The notes beneath the pieces were generated by a model, which was not told the DNA's origin, did not search any database, and worked only from the letters and a program-made list of their open reading frames with translations. The position numbers and the translations under genes are program-made. From an uncultured Eubacteriales bacterium (lineage in GTDB: Bacteria > Bacillota_A > Clostridia > Christensenellales > Aristaeellaceae): a stretch of DNA of 9,691 bases. Shown piece after piece: positions 1 through 6,258 of the stretch. Where the stretch lies: the NCBI GenBank assembly GCA_902803675.1, contig CADCQZ010000285.1, positions 1 through 9,691 on the forward strand, given 5' to 3'. Positions within the stretch are counted from its first letter, which is position 1; each line of letters starts with the position of its first letter.

Positions 1-1065
1 CTGATCGCCGGGGCGCTGCTGGTGTTCATCTGCGCCGCCAGCTGCTACGGGATCCCGTCCATCATCGGCGCTCCGGGGAACGTGCACACCGTCACCACCC
101 GCATCATCGACTATTACGGCCTGGGCGTCCAGGGCATCGACGACGCCACGGGCCTGGCGGTGTTCCTGATCGTGATCGCCCTGATCGTACTGTACATATC
201 CGACGGGATCATCGCCAAGCGCCAGTACATCACCGTGTCCGGGAAATCCACCCGGCCCGCCCGGGTGGACCTGAGGAAATGGCGCGTGCCCATGACCGTG
301 GCCGTCTCCCTCTTCGCGGTCATCGCGGTGGCCGTGCCCTTCGCCACCATCCTGACCACCTCCTTTAAAACGGATGTGGGCAAAGCCCTGTGGGCCGAGG
401 GGAATTTCACCCTGAGCCAGTGGCAGTCCCTTTTAAGGGATGAGACGCTGATGTGCCTTAAAAACTCCGTGATCTTCGGCGTGGCGGCGGCGACCATCGG
501 CATCATCATCGCCTGCACCAGCAGCTACCTGATGCAGCGAACGAGGATCCGCGGCCGGAAGATGCCGGACTTCATGATCACTCTCGGCTCCGGCACGCCC
601 TCGGTGGTCATCGCCCTGGGCCTGATCATGACCATGCGCGGGCAGTTCGGCGTGGACATCTACAACACCGCCGCCATCCTGGTGGTGGCCTACCTGATCA
701 AGTACCTGATGATGGGCATGCGCACGGTGTCCGCCGCCATGTCCCAGATCCACGTGAGCCTGGAGGAGAGCTCCCAGATATCCGGCGCCGGCTGGCTTCG
801 GACCATGCTGCGGGTGACCGGGCCCCTGATCTTCCCCTCCATCGCCGCCGGCTGGTTCCTGATCTTCATCCCCAGCTTCTATGAGCTGAGCATGACCACC
901 CTTCTGTACTCCACGGAGACCAAGACCATCGGTTTCCAGCTCTACCAGTACTGGACCTTCACCTCCCAGCCCCAGGCCTGCGCCATGGCCTGCGGCATCC
1001 TGTTGTTCGTCGTGATCTTCAATTTCGTGCTGAACCGCCTCACCAAGGGCGAATTCTCCATCTGA
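1..1065 (+). CDS. ABC importer permease, FbpB/PotB-like double permease (5' partial)
   Basis: Inner-membrane channel of an ABC importer of the ferric-iron/polyamine/phosphonate type. The reading frame is open to base 1, so the gene starts upstream of the window; the GTG at 22 is an internal Val, not a start. The visible 354 residues begin inside the first permease half. A hydrophobic segment near residues 52-67 is followed by a linker rich in basic residues. A complete second BPD_transp_1 half follows, with helices at about 97-120, 153-175, 193-212, 222-240, 275-295 and 323-343. The cytoplasmic EAA loop, which docks to the ATPase, is visible at about 256-279 (EESSQISGAGWLRTM, then a Pro before Leu-Ile). 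Two permease halves in one chain is the FbpB arrangement. The ATPase gene starts 10 nt downstream and its ribosome binding site overlaps this stop codon, so the two are co-translated. A substrate-binding protein gene would be expected upstream. The substrate cannot be assigned. Confidence 0.9.
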   Translation: MIAGALLVFICAASCYGIPSIIGAPGNVHTVTTRIIDYYGLGVQGIDDATGLAVFLIVIALIVLYISDGIIAKRQYITVSGKSTRPARVDLRKWRVPMTVAVSLFAVIAVAVPFATILTTSFKTDVGKALWAEGNFTLSQWQSLLRDETLMCLKNSVIFGVAAATIGIIIACTSSYLMQRTRIRGRKMPDFMITLGSGTPSVVIALGLIMTMRGQFGVDIYNTAAILVVAYLIKYLMMGMRTVSAAMSQIHVSLEESSQISGAGWLRTMLRVTGPLIFPSIAAGWFLIFIPSFYELSMTTLLYSTETKTIGFQLYQYWTFTSQPQACAMACGILLFVVIFNFVLNRLTKGEFSI

Positions 1066-1075
1066 GGAGGGCAAA

Positions 1076-2149
1076 ATGGCCGTCGTTACCATCAAAAACC
1101 TGACCAAGAGCTATGGGAGCGTGACCGTGCTCCGGGAATTCAACGACGTGTTCCGGGACGGGGAATTCGTGACCCTTCTGGGCCCCTCCGGCTGCGGGAA
1201 GACCACGATGCTCCGGATGATCGCGGGTTTTGAGACCCCCACCACCGGCGAGATCTGGATCGACGACAAGCTGGTGTCCGGCGGGAAGACCTTCCTGCCG
1301 CCTGAAAAGCGGGATATCGGCATGGTGTTCCAGTCCTACGCCGTATGGCCCCACATGACGGTGTTCGACAACGTGGCCTATCCCCTTCAGATCCGGCACG
1401 TGAACAAAGCGGATATCGCCCGGCGGGTCGCCCACATCCTGGAAGTGGTGCATCTGAGCCAGTACGCGGACCGGCTTCCCAGCCAGCTCTCCGGCGGGCA
1501 GCAGCAGCGCGTCGCCCTGGCCCGGGCCCTTTTGGCCGAGCCGAAGCTGCTGCTGCTGGACGAGCCGCTGTCCAACCTGGACGCGAAGCTCCGGGAAAGC
1601 ATGCGCTTTGAGATCAAGGACATCACCAAGGCCCTTGGCATCACCGTGGTGTACGTGACCCACGACCAGACCGAAGCCATGGCCATGAGCGACCGCATCT
1701 TCCTGATCAACAACGGCGTGGTCCAGCAGTCCGGCACACCGGACGAGATCTACAACCGGCCCGCCAATCCCTTCGTGGCGGACTTCCTGGGCAAGGTGGC
1801 CTTCTATGAAGGGGAAGCCAAAGACGGCGTCATCCGCCTTAATGGCTGGGGCACGGACCTGCAGGCCCCCGAAAACACGAAAGACGGCCCGGTCGTGGCG
1901 GCCATCCGCCCGGAGAACATCCGCGTGAGCCATGAGGAAGGCGGCATCCGGGGCACGGTGGAAAGGATGTACTACCTGGGCGACACCACCGATCTGAGGA
2001 TCAGGGTGGGCAGCGCCGTGGTGCGCGCCATCGCGGACGGCTTCGCCAACCGTGAGTTCAGGACCGGTGATGAGGTGCGCTGCACCGTCAGGGAATTCAT
2101 CACCTTCGCCGGCGGTGACGTCAGGGAGCAGCTGAAGATCCTCACCTGA
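1076..2149 (+). CDS. ABC importer ATP-binding protein, FbpC/PotA-like
   Basis: Cytoplasmic ATPase that powers the permease encoded just upstream. All nucleotide-binding motifs are intact in 357 residues: Walker A GPSGCGKTT at 36-44, Q-loop Gln86, signature LSGGQQQRVALARAL at 138-152, Walker B LLLLDEP at 158-164, D-loop SNLDAKLR and H-loop His196 (VTHDQTEAMAMSDRI). The C-terminal ~110 residues fit the TOBE domain typical of the MalK/PotA/FbpC group, including the AAIRPENI segment near 295. The length is normal for the family. The ATG at 1076 is preceded by GAGGAGG at 1064-1070, which overlaps the stop of the permease gene. The segment RDIGMVFQSYAVWPHMTVFDNVAYPL resembles iron(III), phosphonate and polyamine ATPases alike, so the transported compound stays open. 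It is the last gene of the operon; a hairpin follows 20 nt after the stop. Confidence 0.93.
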   Translation: MAVVTIKNLTKSYGSVTVLREFNDVFRDGEFVTLLGPSGCGKTTMLRMIAGFETPTTGEIWIDDKLVSGGKTFLPPEKRDIGMVFQSYAVWPHMTVFDNVAYPLQIRHVNKADIARRVAHILEVVHLSQYADRLPSQLSGGQQQRVALARALLAEPKLLLLDEPLSNLDAKLRESMRFEIKDITKALGITVVYVTHDQTEAMAMSDRIFLINNGVVQQSGTPDEIYNRPANPFVADFLGKVAFYEGEAKDGVIRLNGWGTDLQAPENTKDGPVVAAIRPENIRVSHEEGGIRGTVERMYYLGDTTDLRIRVGSAVVRAIADGFANREFRTGDEVRCTVREFITFAGGDVREQLKILT

Positions 2150-2168
2150 TGCCCCGTCCTTCAACGAT

Positions 2169-2200
2169 CAAAGCGGCGCGCCACAAGGCGCGCCGCTTTG
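2169..2200. terminator. Bidirectional hairpin terminator between convergent operons
   Basis: A perfect 14-bp stem (2169-2182 with 2187-2200) closes on a 4-base ACAA loop, with a GC core and an outer CAAA/TTTG edge. It lies between the ATPase stop (2149) and the oxidoreductase stop (2222) of the convergent operon. On either strand the T-run is short (CTTTGTTA on +, CTTTGAT on -), so the position and very strong stem carry the call rather than a classical U-tract. Confidence 0.75.
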
Positions 2201-2221
2201 TTATGGTTCAGCAGGAGTTGT

Positions 2222-3199
2222 TCATTGTTCGAGGTCGTCGTATTCAAGGCCGATCTGGGACCGGACCGTGTCCAGGATGCGCATCACGTCCAGGGTGCAG
2301 CGCAGGGGCACATATTCGCTCTCTTTAAGGCCGCGCCTGATCTCGTCCGCCACGATATCGAACTCCTCCAGGTAGGTGTTGACGATGGTCCGGCTCCTGA
2401 ACACCTCGCCCCGGCCGCGAAAGTCCCTCAGGGTGAGGAAACTGACACAGTGGTAAAAGGGAGCCGTGATCCTGCCCCGCTCCCCTTCAAGGCGCATGAT
2501 CTCAAACCCTTTGCTGTCGATGATCGACGCGCTGATCTGCGCCATGAGGCCGTTCTCAAAGGTGAGGGCGATGTCATCCGTCAGGTCGATCCCGTTCTTA
2601 AGGCGGGCCCTGCTCTCCACTTTCACGGGCATGCCCCACAGCCGGTAGGCATAGGTGATCGGATACACGGTCACATCCAGCAGCGCGCCGCCGGCCTTTT
2701 TGGGATCGGTCACCCGGGGCGCGTAGCCGGTCACGTTGGCGTGGTAATTGAACCGGGCGGACCGGATGCGGCCGATCCTGTCCTCCAGCACCCATTCCCG
2801 GGCCATCCGGGCACCCTCGGAGAACCAGGTCCACATGGCCTCGCACAGGTAGATCCCTTTTTCGCGGGCCAGATCGATGAGCTCTTCCGCTTCGGCGGCC
2901 GTGACCGTAAAGGCTTTCTCGCAGAGCACCGGTCTTCCCAGTTCCAGCGCCGTTTTCGCGCAGCGGTAATGGGCATTGTGGGGCGTGACCACGTACACCG
3001 CGTCCACATCCCGTGCCGAAATGGCTTCCTCGGCGGATGAGCATGCTGCCGCGCCAAACTGCCGGGCGAATCTCTCACGCCCGTCCTTTGAGCGGGAATA
3101 GCAGCTGACGATCCTGTGCCGTCCGCTCGCCCTGAGCTGTTTTGCCACTTTTTCAGCGAGGGTCCCCGTGCCGATAAAGCACCAGTTGAACGTATCCAA
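2222..3199 (-). CDS. Gfo/Idh/MocA-family NAD(P)-dependent oxidoreductase, dihydrodiol-dehydrogenase-like
   Basis: Cytoplasmic NAD(P)-dependent dehydrogenase of 325 residues, a normal family length. The N-terminal Rossmann fold shows the dinucleotide loop IGTGTLAEKVA at about 9-19, VVTPHNAHY at 70-78 and the signature CEKAFT at 93-98, whose Lys95 corresponds to the catalytic Lys of the EKP motif. The C-terminal domain has GGALLDVTVYPITYA at 170-184, the family's substrate-side motif with Tyr179 where inositol dehydrogenases carry His. That feature and EAMWTWF at 120-126 place it nearest the dimeric dihydrodiol/D-xylose dehydrogenase branch; the substrate is unknown. No in-frame ATG serves as the start. 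The TTG at 3199-3197 is chosen because AAGAGG (3213-3208) sits 8 nt upstream and only 5 nt separate it from the stop of the transporter permease gene. It is therefore probably translated from the transporter operon mRNA, although nothing shows a functional link. Confidence 0.9.
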   Translation of the reverse strand: MDTFNWCFIGTGTLAEKVAKQLRASGRHRIVSCYSRSKDGRERFARQFGAAACSSAEEAISARDVDAVYVVTPHNAHYRCAKTALELGRPVLCEKAFTVTAAEAEELIDLAREKGIYLCEAMWTWFSEGARMAREWVLEDRIGRIRSARFNYHANVTGYAPRVTDPKKAGGALLDVTVYPITYAYRLWGMPVKVESRARLKNGIDLTDDIALTFENGLMAQISASIIDSKGFEIMRLEGERGRITAPFYHCVSFLTLRDFRGRGEVFRSRTIVNTYLEEFDIVADEIRRGLKESEYVPLRCTLDVMRILDTVRSQIGLEYDDLEQ

Positions 3200-3204
3200 A
3201 TCCG

Positions 3205-4674
3205 TTACCTCTTGTCCCGGTCGATCAATTCCAGGGCGATGGTCGCCAGGACGGCGAACACGATCACGAACACGCCGATCATCGTCCAGTTGCCGACGAT
3301 GTTCTCCTCCGTGCTGGCGTACTCCGGCTTATAGGCCGCCGCGGCGGTCCTGCGCTCCACGATATCCTTCACGTTCTCCTCACCGAAGAGCTCGAAGATC
3401 TCGCCGACGGTGGTCTTGAAGGTGAACTCACGGTCCCGCTGTGCCTGGAGCGCGGCGTTGCTGTCCGCGAAATCGATGATGTCCCCCAGGGTGACGGCTT
3501 CGTTGATCTTCGTGTCGCTGAACAATTCCGCGGCGTCCGCCACGTGCAGGGCATCCAGTACCTGACCCAGGGTGATGGTCTTGTCGATGACAAGATCCGT
3601 CAGCGCCTGCGCGTCCTTGTCGCCGCGGAATCGGGTGACGGCGTCCCGGACAGTGACGGCGGTGCCGTCCTCGCCCTCCGCGAGCGGTTTATCCCAGAGC
3701 ACGTCCAGGGCTTTCTGCTCCAGGAGGATATCCATCAGTTCTCCCACGGTCATGGGATAGAACAGTTCCTTGTCCCTCAGGTGCAGGCTCTCCTCCGCCT
3801 CACTGAGGATATCGGCCGCCTCGCCCACCGTGAAGCTCTTCATCACCTCGGTATCCCGGCGCCTGGCCACCGCGGGGCTGTCCAGGATATCCAGGATATC
3901 CCCCAGGGTGACGGTGCCGCCTATCTCGTTGTTCCTCATCTTTTCCAGAGTCTCCCAGCCCGTCACCATGGGCAGATCATTGTATCCCGCCTGGGACGCC
4001 AGCACCCGGATGCCGTAGCTGGAGATGGTGTAATCGGACAGAGCCTGGCTCCACTCCGGCAGCGGGATGAGGCCGCCGGAAAACACCAGCTGGAAGATCA
4101 GCACGAAGGGCATGAGGGTCATGGCGCCGGTGGTGGTGTGGGAAATGCTGGACAGGAACAGGCTGAGCATATCCGACGCATAGGTGATCAGCAGCATGGA
4201 GATGGCCAGATCCACCAGCATATAGCGCGTCATGATGCCCTTTTCGGGGAACACCACCCCCATGGTCTGGAGCACGTACAGCGTCAGGCCCGTCTGCGCC
4301 GCGCAAAGGGCGAGCTGGTAGATCATGTGGGCGGTGACATAGGCCGATATGTGCAGGCCCGAGCGGTGTTCCCGCTTCACGATGGGCCGCTCACGGCAGA
4401 CGGCCTGGATGGAATTGAAGCAGCCGTTCCAGATACACACGCAGGTCAGGGCAAAGGCCCCCAGCAGATCGCCTTCCATCGTGACGAAGATCTTATTCCT
4501 GATCACCATGGAGACCAGGGCCGCGATGATGGCGGCCATAGGCAGCACTTTCCAGTCGCTCTGGTTGATGAAGAACCGAAGCTGCTTGCCCAGATAGATC
4601 AGCACCTGGCTTTCACGACCCCTGTGACGGACGCGCCTGACGCGCGCCGGCTTTGCCTGATTCATTTCAGCCAT
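3205..4674 (-). CDS. ABCG-like ABC-2 permease with a large repeat-containing external loop
   Basis: Membrane half of an exporter partnered with the ATPase encoded immediately upstream. Five hydrophobic helices lie at about 43-60, 70-92, 112-140, 151-176 and 184-204, and a sixth at 461-484, ending in a basic cytoplasmic tail (DRDKR). Between helices 2 and 3 is the hallmark ABCG coupling segment ERPIVKREHRSGLHISAYV (95-113). Helices 5 and 6 are separated by about 255 residues, predicted extracytoplasmic. Seven tandem T-(V/L)-G-(D/E) repeats fill most of this loop (see the repeat entry). An ordinary ABC-2 permease has only a short loop here, so the 489-residue length comes mostly from this insertion. 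The start at 4674 is chosen over an in-frame upstream codon at 4746 because GGAGG lies 6 nt before it and because it overlaps the ATPase stop by only 8 nt (ATGGCTGA). The substrate is unknown; the loop could bind a ligand or an envelope partner. Confidence 0.85.
   Translation of the reverse strand: MAEMNQAKPARVRRVRHRGRESQVLIYLGKQLRFFINQSDWKVLPMAAIIAALVSMVIRNKIFVTMEGDLLGAFALTCVCIWNGCFNSIQAVCRERPIVKREHRSGLHISAYVTAHMIYQLALCAAQTGLTLYVLQTMGVVFPEKGIMTRYMLVDLAISMLLITYASDMLSLFLSSISHTTTGAMTLMPFVLIFQLVFSGGLIPLPEWSQALSDYTISSYGIRVLASQAGYNDLPMVTGWETLEKMRNNEIGGTVTLGDILDILDSPAVARRRDTEVMKSFTVGEAADILSEAEESLHLRDKELFYPMTVGELMDILLEQKALDVLWDKPLAEGEDGTAVTVRDAVTRFRGDKDAQALTDLVIDKTITLGQVLDALHVADAAELFSDTKINEAVTLGDIIDFADSNAALQAQRDREFTFKTTVGEIFELFGEENVKDIVERRTAAAAYKPEYASTEENIVGNWTMIGVFVIVFAVLATIALELIDRDKR
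3337..3915 (-). repeat. Seven tandem ~27-residue repeats inside the permease external loop
   Basis: The conserved Thr of the core T-(V/L)-G-(D/E)-h-h-D-h-L falls at residues 256, 282, 309, 341, 368, 395 and 422. The spacings are 26, 27, 32, 27, 27 and 27. Example cores are TLGDILDIL, TVGEAADIL, TVGELMDIL, TLGQVLDAL and TLGDIIDFA. The fourth copy is degenerate (TVRDAVTRF), and the longer third spacing carries a short acidic/Gly insertion. An Asp, often followed by Lys or Arg, recurs about 19 residues after the Thr in most copies. Traces remain in the DNA: the 16-base string TCCCCCAGGGTGACGG occurs at both 3482-3497 and 3899-3914, a close variant lies at 3566-3578, and CCAGGATAT is doubled at 3882-3899. 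This suggests growth by duplication. A two-helix repeat unit is inferred, not shown. Confidence 0.85.
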
Positions 4675-6010
4675 GCTGCACCTCCGTATACTTGAGGATG
4701 AACTCGTCCGCCCGGCCTTCGCCGCCCTCTTCCTGGCGGTTGACACACTTGACGATCTCCTCCATGCTGTGTTTGCCGAAGAACTCTCTGGCCTCCCCGA
4801 TCGGGCCGAAGAACGCCAGGCGCCCCGTGCGCTTCGCGTCCTTGGCCAGGACGATCACGTCGTCGAACAGGTCGATCACCCGGTCCGGCGTGTGGGTGAT
4901 CACGATGATGATCCTGCCCTGATCGGCGATCGCGCGCAGCTGCTGGAACAGTTCCCGCGCCATGACGCCGTCGAGCCCGGAGTCCGGCTCGTCCAGGATG
5001 AAAAGGGACGGATTGGAGATGAATTCCATCGCGATGGACAGCCGCTTGCGCTGGCCGCCGGACAGTTTGGTCACCAGGTTGTTCCTGACGGGCGTCAGGC
5101 CGAAGACGCCCATCACCTCCTCGACCCGCTCCTTGCGCTTATCCCGGAACATGTTCTTGGGGAGGCGCAGGGAGGCCGCGTCCATCAGCGTGCGGAACAC
5201 GCTGTCGGAACCGCGCATCAGGTCCTGCTGGGGCACGAACCCGATGTCGTACTGCATCTCCTTATAGTTCTTATACATATTCCGGCCGTTGAGCGTGACC
5301 TCCGCGTGGGCTTTCTCGTACCCGTTCACGGCGTTGAGGAAGGTGGTCTTGCCGGCGCCGGAGCCGCCCAGGAGCAGCACCATGTGCCCCGGCTTAATGT
5401 ACATGTGGATATCCTTGAGCAGCACCTTCCGCTGGAGCATCTCGGTCACCGTCCGGTCCTCCAGGTTCACGGTGAGGCCCTGATCCATGACCACCGCCCT
5501 GGTCCCGGACACCGTGTCCGCCGCCGTGGTATCGGCCTGACTGACCGTCCATCCGGGCTGGAATTCTTTCAGCCAGCCCCACAATGTGGCCGGCACGCTC
5601 GGGATGACCATCCACAGGATGATCCAGCCCCTCTTCCTGCCGAAGACCTCGATCAGGCCCAGATACACCCTCACCGTATAGATGAACACGACCATCGCGT
5701 TCAGCAGGCTGAAGATAGCCAGGAACAGCGCGAAGTTGGAATCCGGATCCACAAAATACGTGGTGATCAGGCACACATCGGAAATGGCCTCGACCACGAA
5801 CAGTGTCCTGCCCTCCGGCTCCCTGTCGGCGCATGTGGACAGTTTGTAGAACTTGAACAGGGGAACGAGCGACCACCAGGGCTTGACGCCGCATTTGCGG
5901 AAGATCTGCCACAGACCGGCGATGAACAGGGTCTGCGTGATGATGTTCACGAGGCTCAAATCCGTATCGAAGATGAGTATTGGGAGCAGTTCCAGGATCT
6001 TTTGCGTCAT
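4667..6010 (-). CDS. ABCG-like exporter ATPase with an N-terminal membrane domain
   Basis: ATP-driving half of an exporter that pairs with the permease encoded downstream, overlapping its gene by 8 nt. The C-terminal nucleotide-binding domain (about 178-405) is complete: Walker A GGSGAGKTT at 215-223, Q-loop VPQQD near 259-263, signature LSGGQRKRLSIAMEF at 316-330, Walker B FILDEP at 337-342, D-loop SGLD at 344-347 and H-loop His373. The segments IGFVPQQDLMRG and FFGPIGEAREFFG are typical of ABCG/White-type ATPases. The first ~150 residues form a separate membrane domain with about four hydrophobic segments (18-37, 69-87, 92-119, 128-146). Its LWQIFRKCGVKPWWSLVPLFKFYKL stretch recalls, from memory, the small DUF5684-type membrane family. 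The start at 6010 is preferred over an in-frame codon at 6070 because AAGGA lies 10 nt before it and a promoter -10 lies between the two. The whole chain is 447 residues. The substrate is unknown. Confidence 0.87.
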   Translation of the reverse strand: MTQKILELLPILIFDTDLSLVNIITQTLFIAGLWQIFRKCGVKPWWSLVPLFKFYKLSTCADREPEGRTLFVVEAISDVCLITTYFVDPDSNFALFLAIFSLLNAMVVFIYTVRVYLGLIEVFGRKRGWIILWMVIPSVPATLWGWLKEFQPGWTVSQADTTAADTVSGTRAVVMDQGLTVNLEDRTVTEMLQRKVLLKDIHMYIKPGHMVLLLGGSGAGKTTFLNAVNGYEKAHAEVTLNGRNMYKNYKEMQYDIGFVPQQDLMRGSDSVFRTLMDAASLRLPKNMFRDKRKERVEEVMGVFGLTPVRNNLVTKLSGGQRKRLSIAMEFISNPSLFILDEPDSGLDGVMARELFQQLRAIADQGRIIIVITHTPDRVIDLFDDVIVLAKDAKRTGRLAFFGPIGEAREFFGKHSMEEIVKCVNRQEEGGEGRADEFILKYTEVQHG

Positions 6011-6041
6011 AGCGGTTTTCCTTTCTGTCAGGATATCGTCA

Positions 6042-6070
6042 AGTATACTCCGTATCTCGCTCAACGGCAA
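6042..6070 (-). promoter_or_regulatory. Predicted sigma-A promoter of the ABCG-like exporter operon
   Basis: On the - strand, a -35 TTGCCG (6070-6065) and a -10 TATACT (6047-6042) are separated by exactly 17 bases. They lie 32 nt upstream of the ATPase ATG, which predicts a 5' leader of about 25 nt. The -10 overlaps the 8-base palindrome AGTATACT (6042-6049), so repressor occlusion is possible. Confidence 0.6.
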
Positions 6071-6089
6071 GCCGCCGGGGCCCGGGAAC

Positions 6090-6101
6090 AGTATTTATAC
6101 T
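6090..6101. promoter_or_regulatory. Inverted repeat AGTAT-TT-ATACT in the divergent promoter region
   Basis: A 5-bp inverted repeat with a 2-base centre uses the same half-sites, AGTAT and ATACT, as the palindrome at 6042-6049 over the operon's -10 box. It lies between the exporter operon promoter and the phospholipase promoter. Two related palindromes 48 bp apart could be binding sites for one regulator. This rests on pattern alone, and A/T-rich 5-mers recur easily by chance. Confidence 0.3.
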
Positions 6102-6139
6102 ATGACAGATCGTCTCTTTTTTTCGTTCCCTGCCGCTCA

Positions 6140-6168
6140 TTGAAAACAGTCATCCCGTCTGGTATAAT
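6140..6168 (+). promoter_or_regulatory. Predicted sigma-A promoter with extended -10 for the phospholipase gene
   Basis: A -35 TTGAAA (6140-6145), a 17-base spacer and a perfect -10 TATAAT (6163-6168). TGG directly before the -10 gives the extended TGnTATAAT form. This is the strongest-looking promoter in the window. It predicts transcription from about 6175 and an 80-nt leader rich in GGCC-type complementary runs before the gene at 6255. Confidence 0.8.
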
Positions 6169-6204
6169 CACCAAACGAACCCGGCGGCCCGAAAGGCCCC
6201 TCCC

Positions 6205-6258
6205 ATGACGGAGCGGCCCGGCCGATCGGTTTTGACAGGACCGGAGGATCTGAAATGA
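6205..6258 (+). CDS. Possible 17-residue leader ORF overlapping the phospholipase start
   Basis: Inside the phospholipase mRNA leader, an ATG at 6205 opens a 17-codon frame (MTERPGRSVLTGPEDLK). Its TGA at 6256-6258 overlaps the phospholipase ATG as ATGA, the classic arrangement for translational coupling. The ribosome binding site is weak: AAAGG lies 8 nt before the ATG. The peptide resembles nothing recognised. The frame may be chance, since the downstream gene has its own good GGAGG. Confidence 0.25.
   Translation: MTERPGRSVLTGPEDLK

Noticed and set aside
22..24. GTG at 22 as the start of the first permease
   Set aside because: The frame is open to base 1 with a hydrophobic membrane sequence (LIAGALL), and the first permease half is missing, so the gene continues upstream.
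1040..2164. 374-codon open frame on the - strand opposite the FbpC-like gene
   Set aside because: Low-complexity His/Gly/Val-rich translation with no domain; it mirrors the third-position bias of the real ATPase gene.
2198..3040. 280-codon + strand open frame opposite the oxidoreductase gene
   Set aside because: No domain or plausible composition; the opposite strand encodes a full Gfo/Idh/MocA protein.
3544..4695. 383-codon + strand open frame opposite the repeat-containing permease
   Set aside because: It has the same shadow composition. The - strand frame has clear membrane helices, a good ribosome binding site and operon context.
4672..4746. Upstream start at 4746 for the repeat-containing permease
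   Set aside because: It would add 24 Ser/Arg-rich residues and overlap the ATPase gene by 80 bases. The ATG at 4674 has a strong GGAGG at the right distance.
4673..6208. 511-codon open frame on the + strand, antisense to the ABCG-like ATPase gene
   Set aside because: Its His/Gln/Asp/Pro-rich translation has no recognisable domain, and it covers a gene with every ABC motif intact. It is open because of GC-rich codon bias on the opposite strand.
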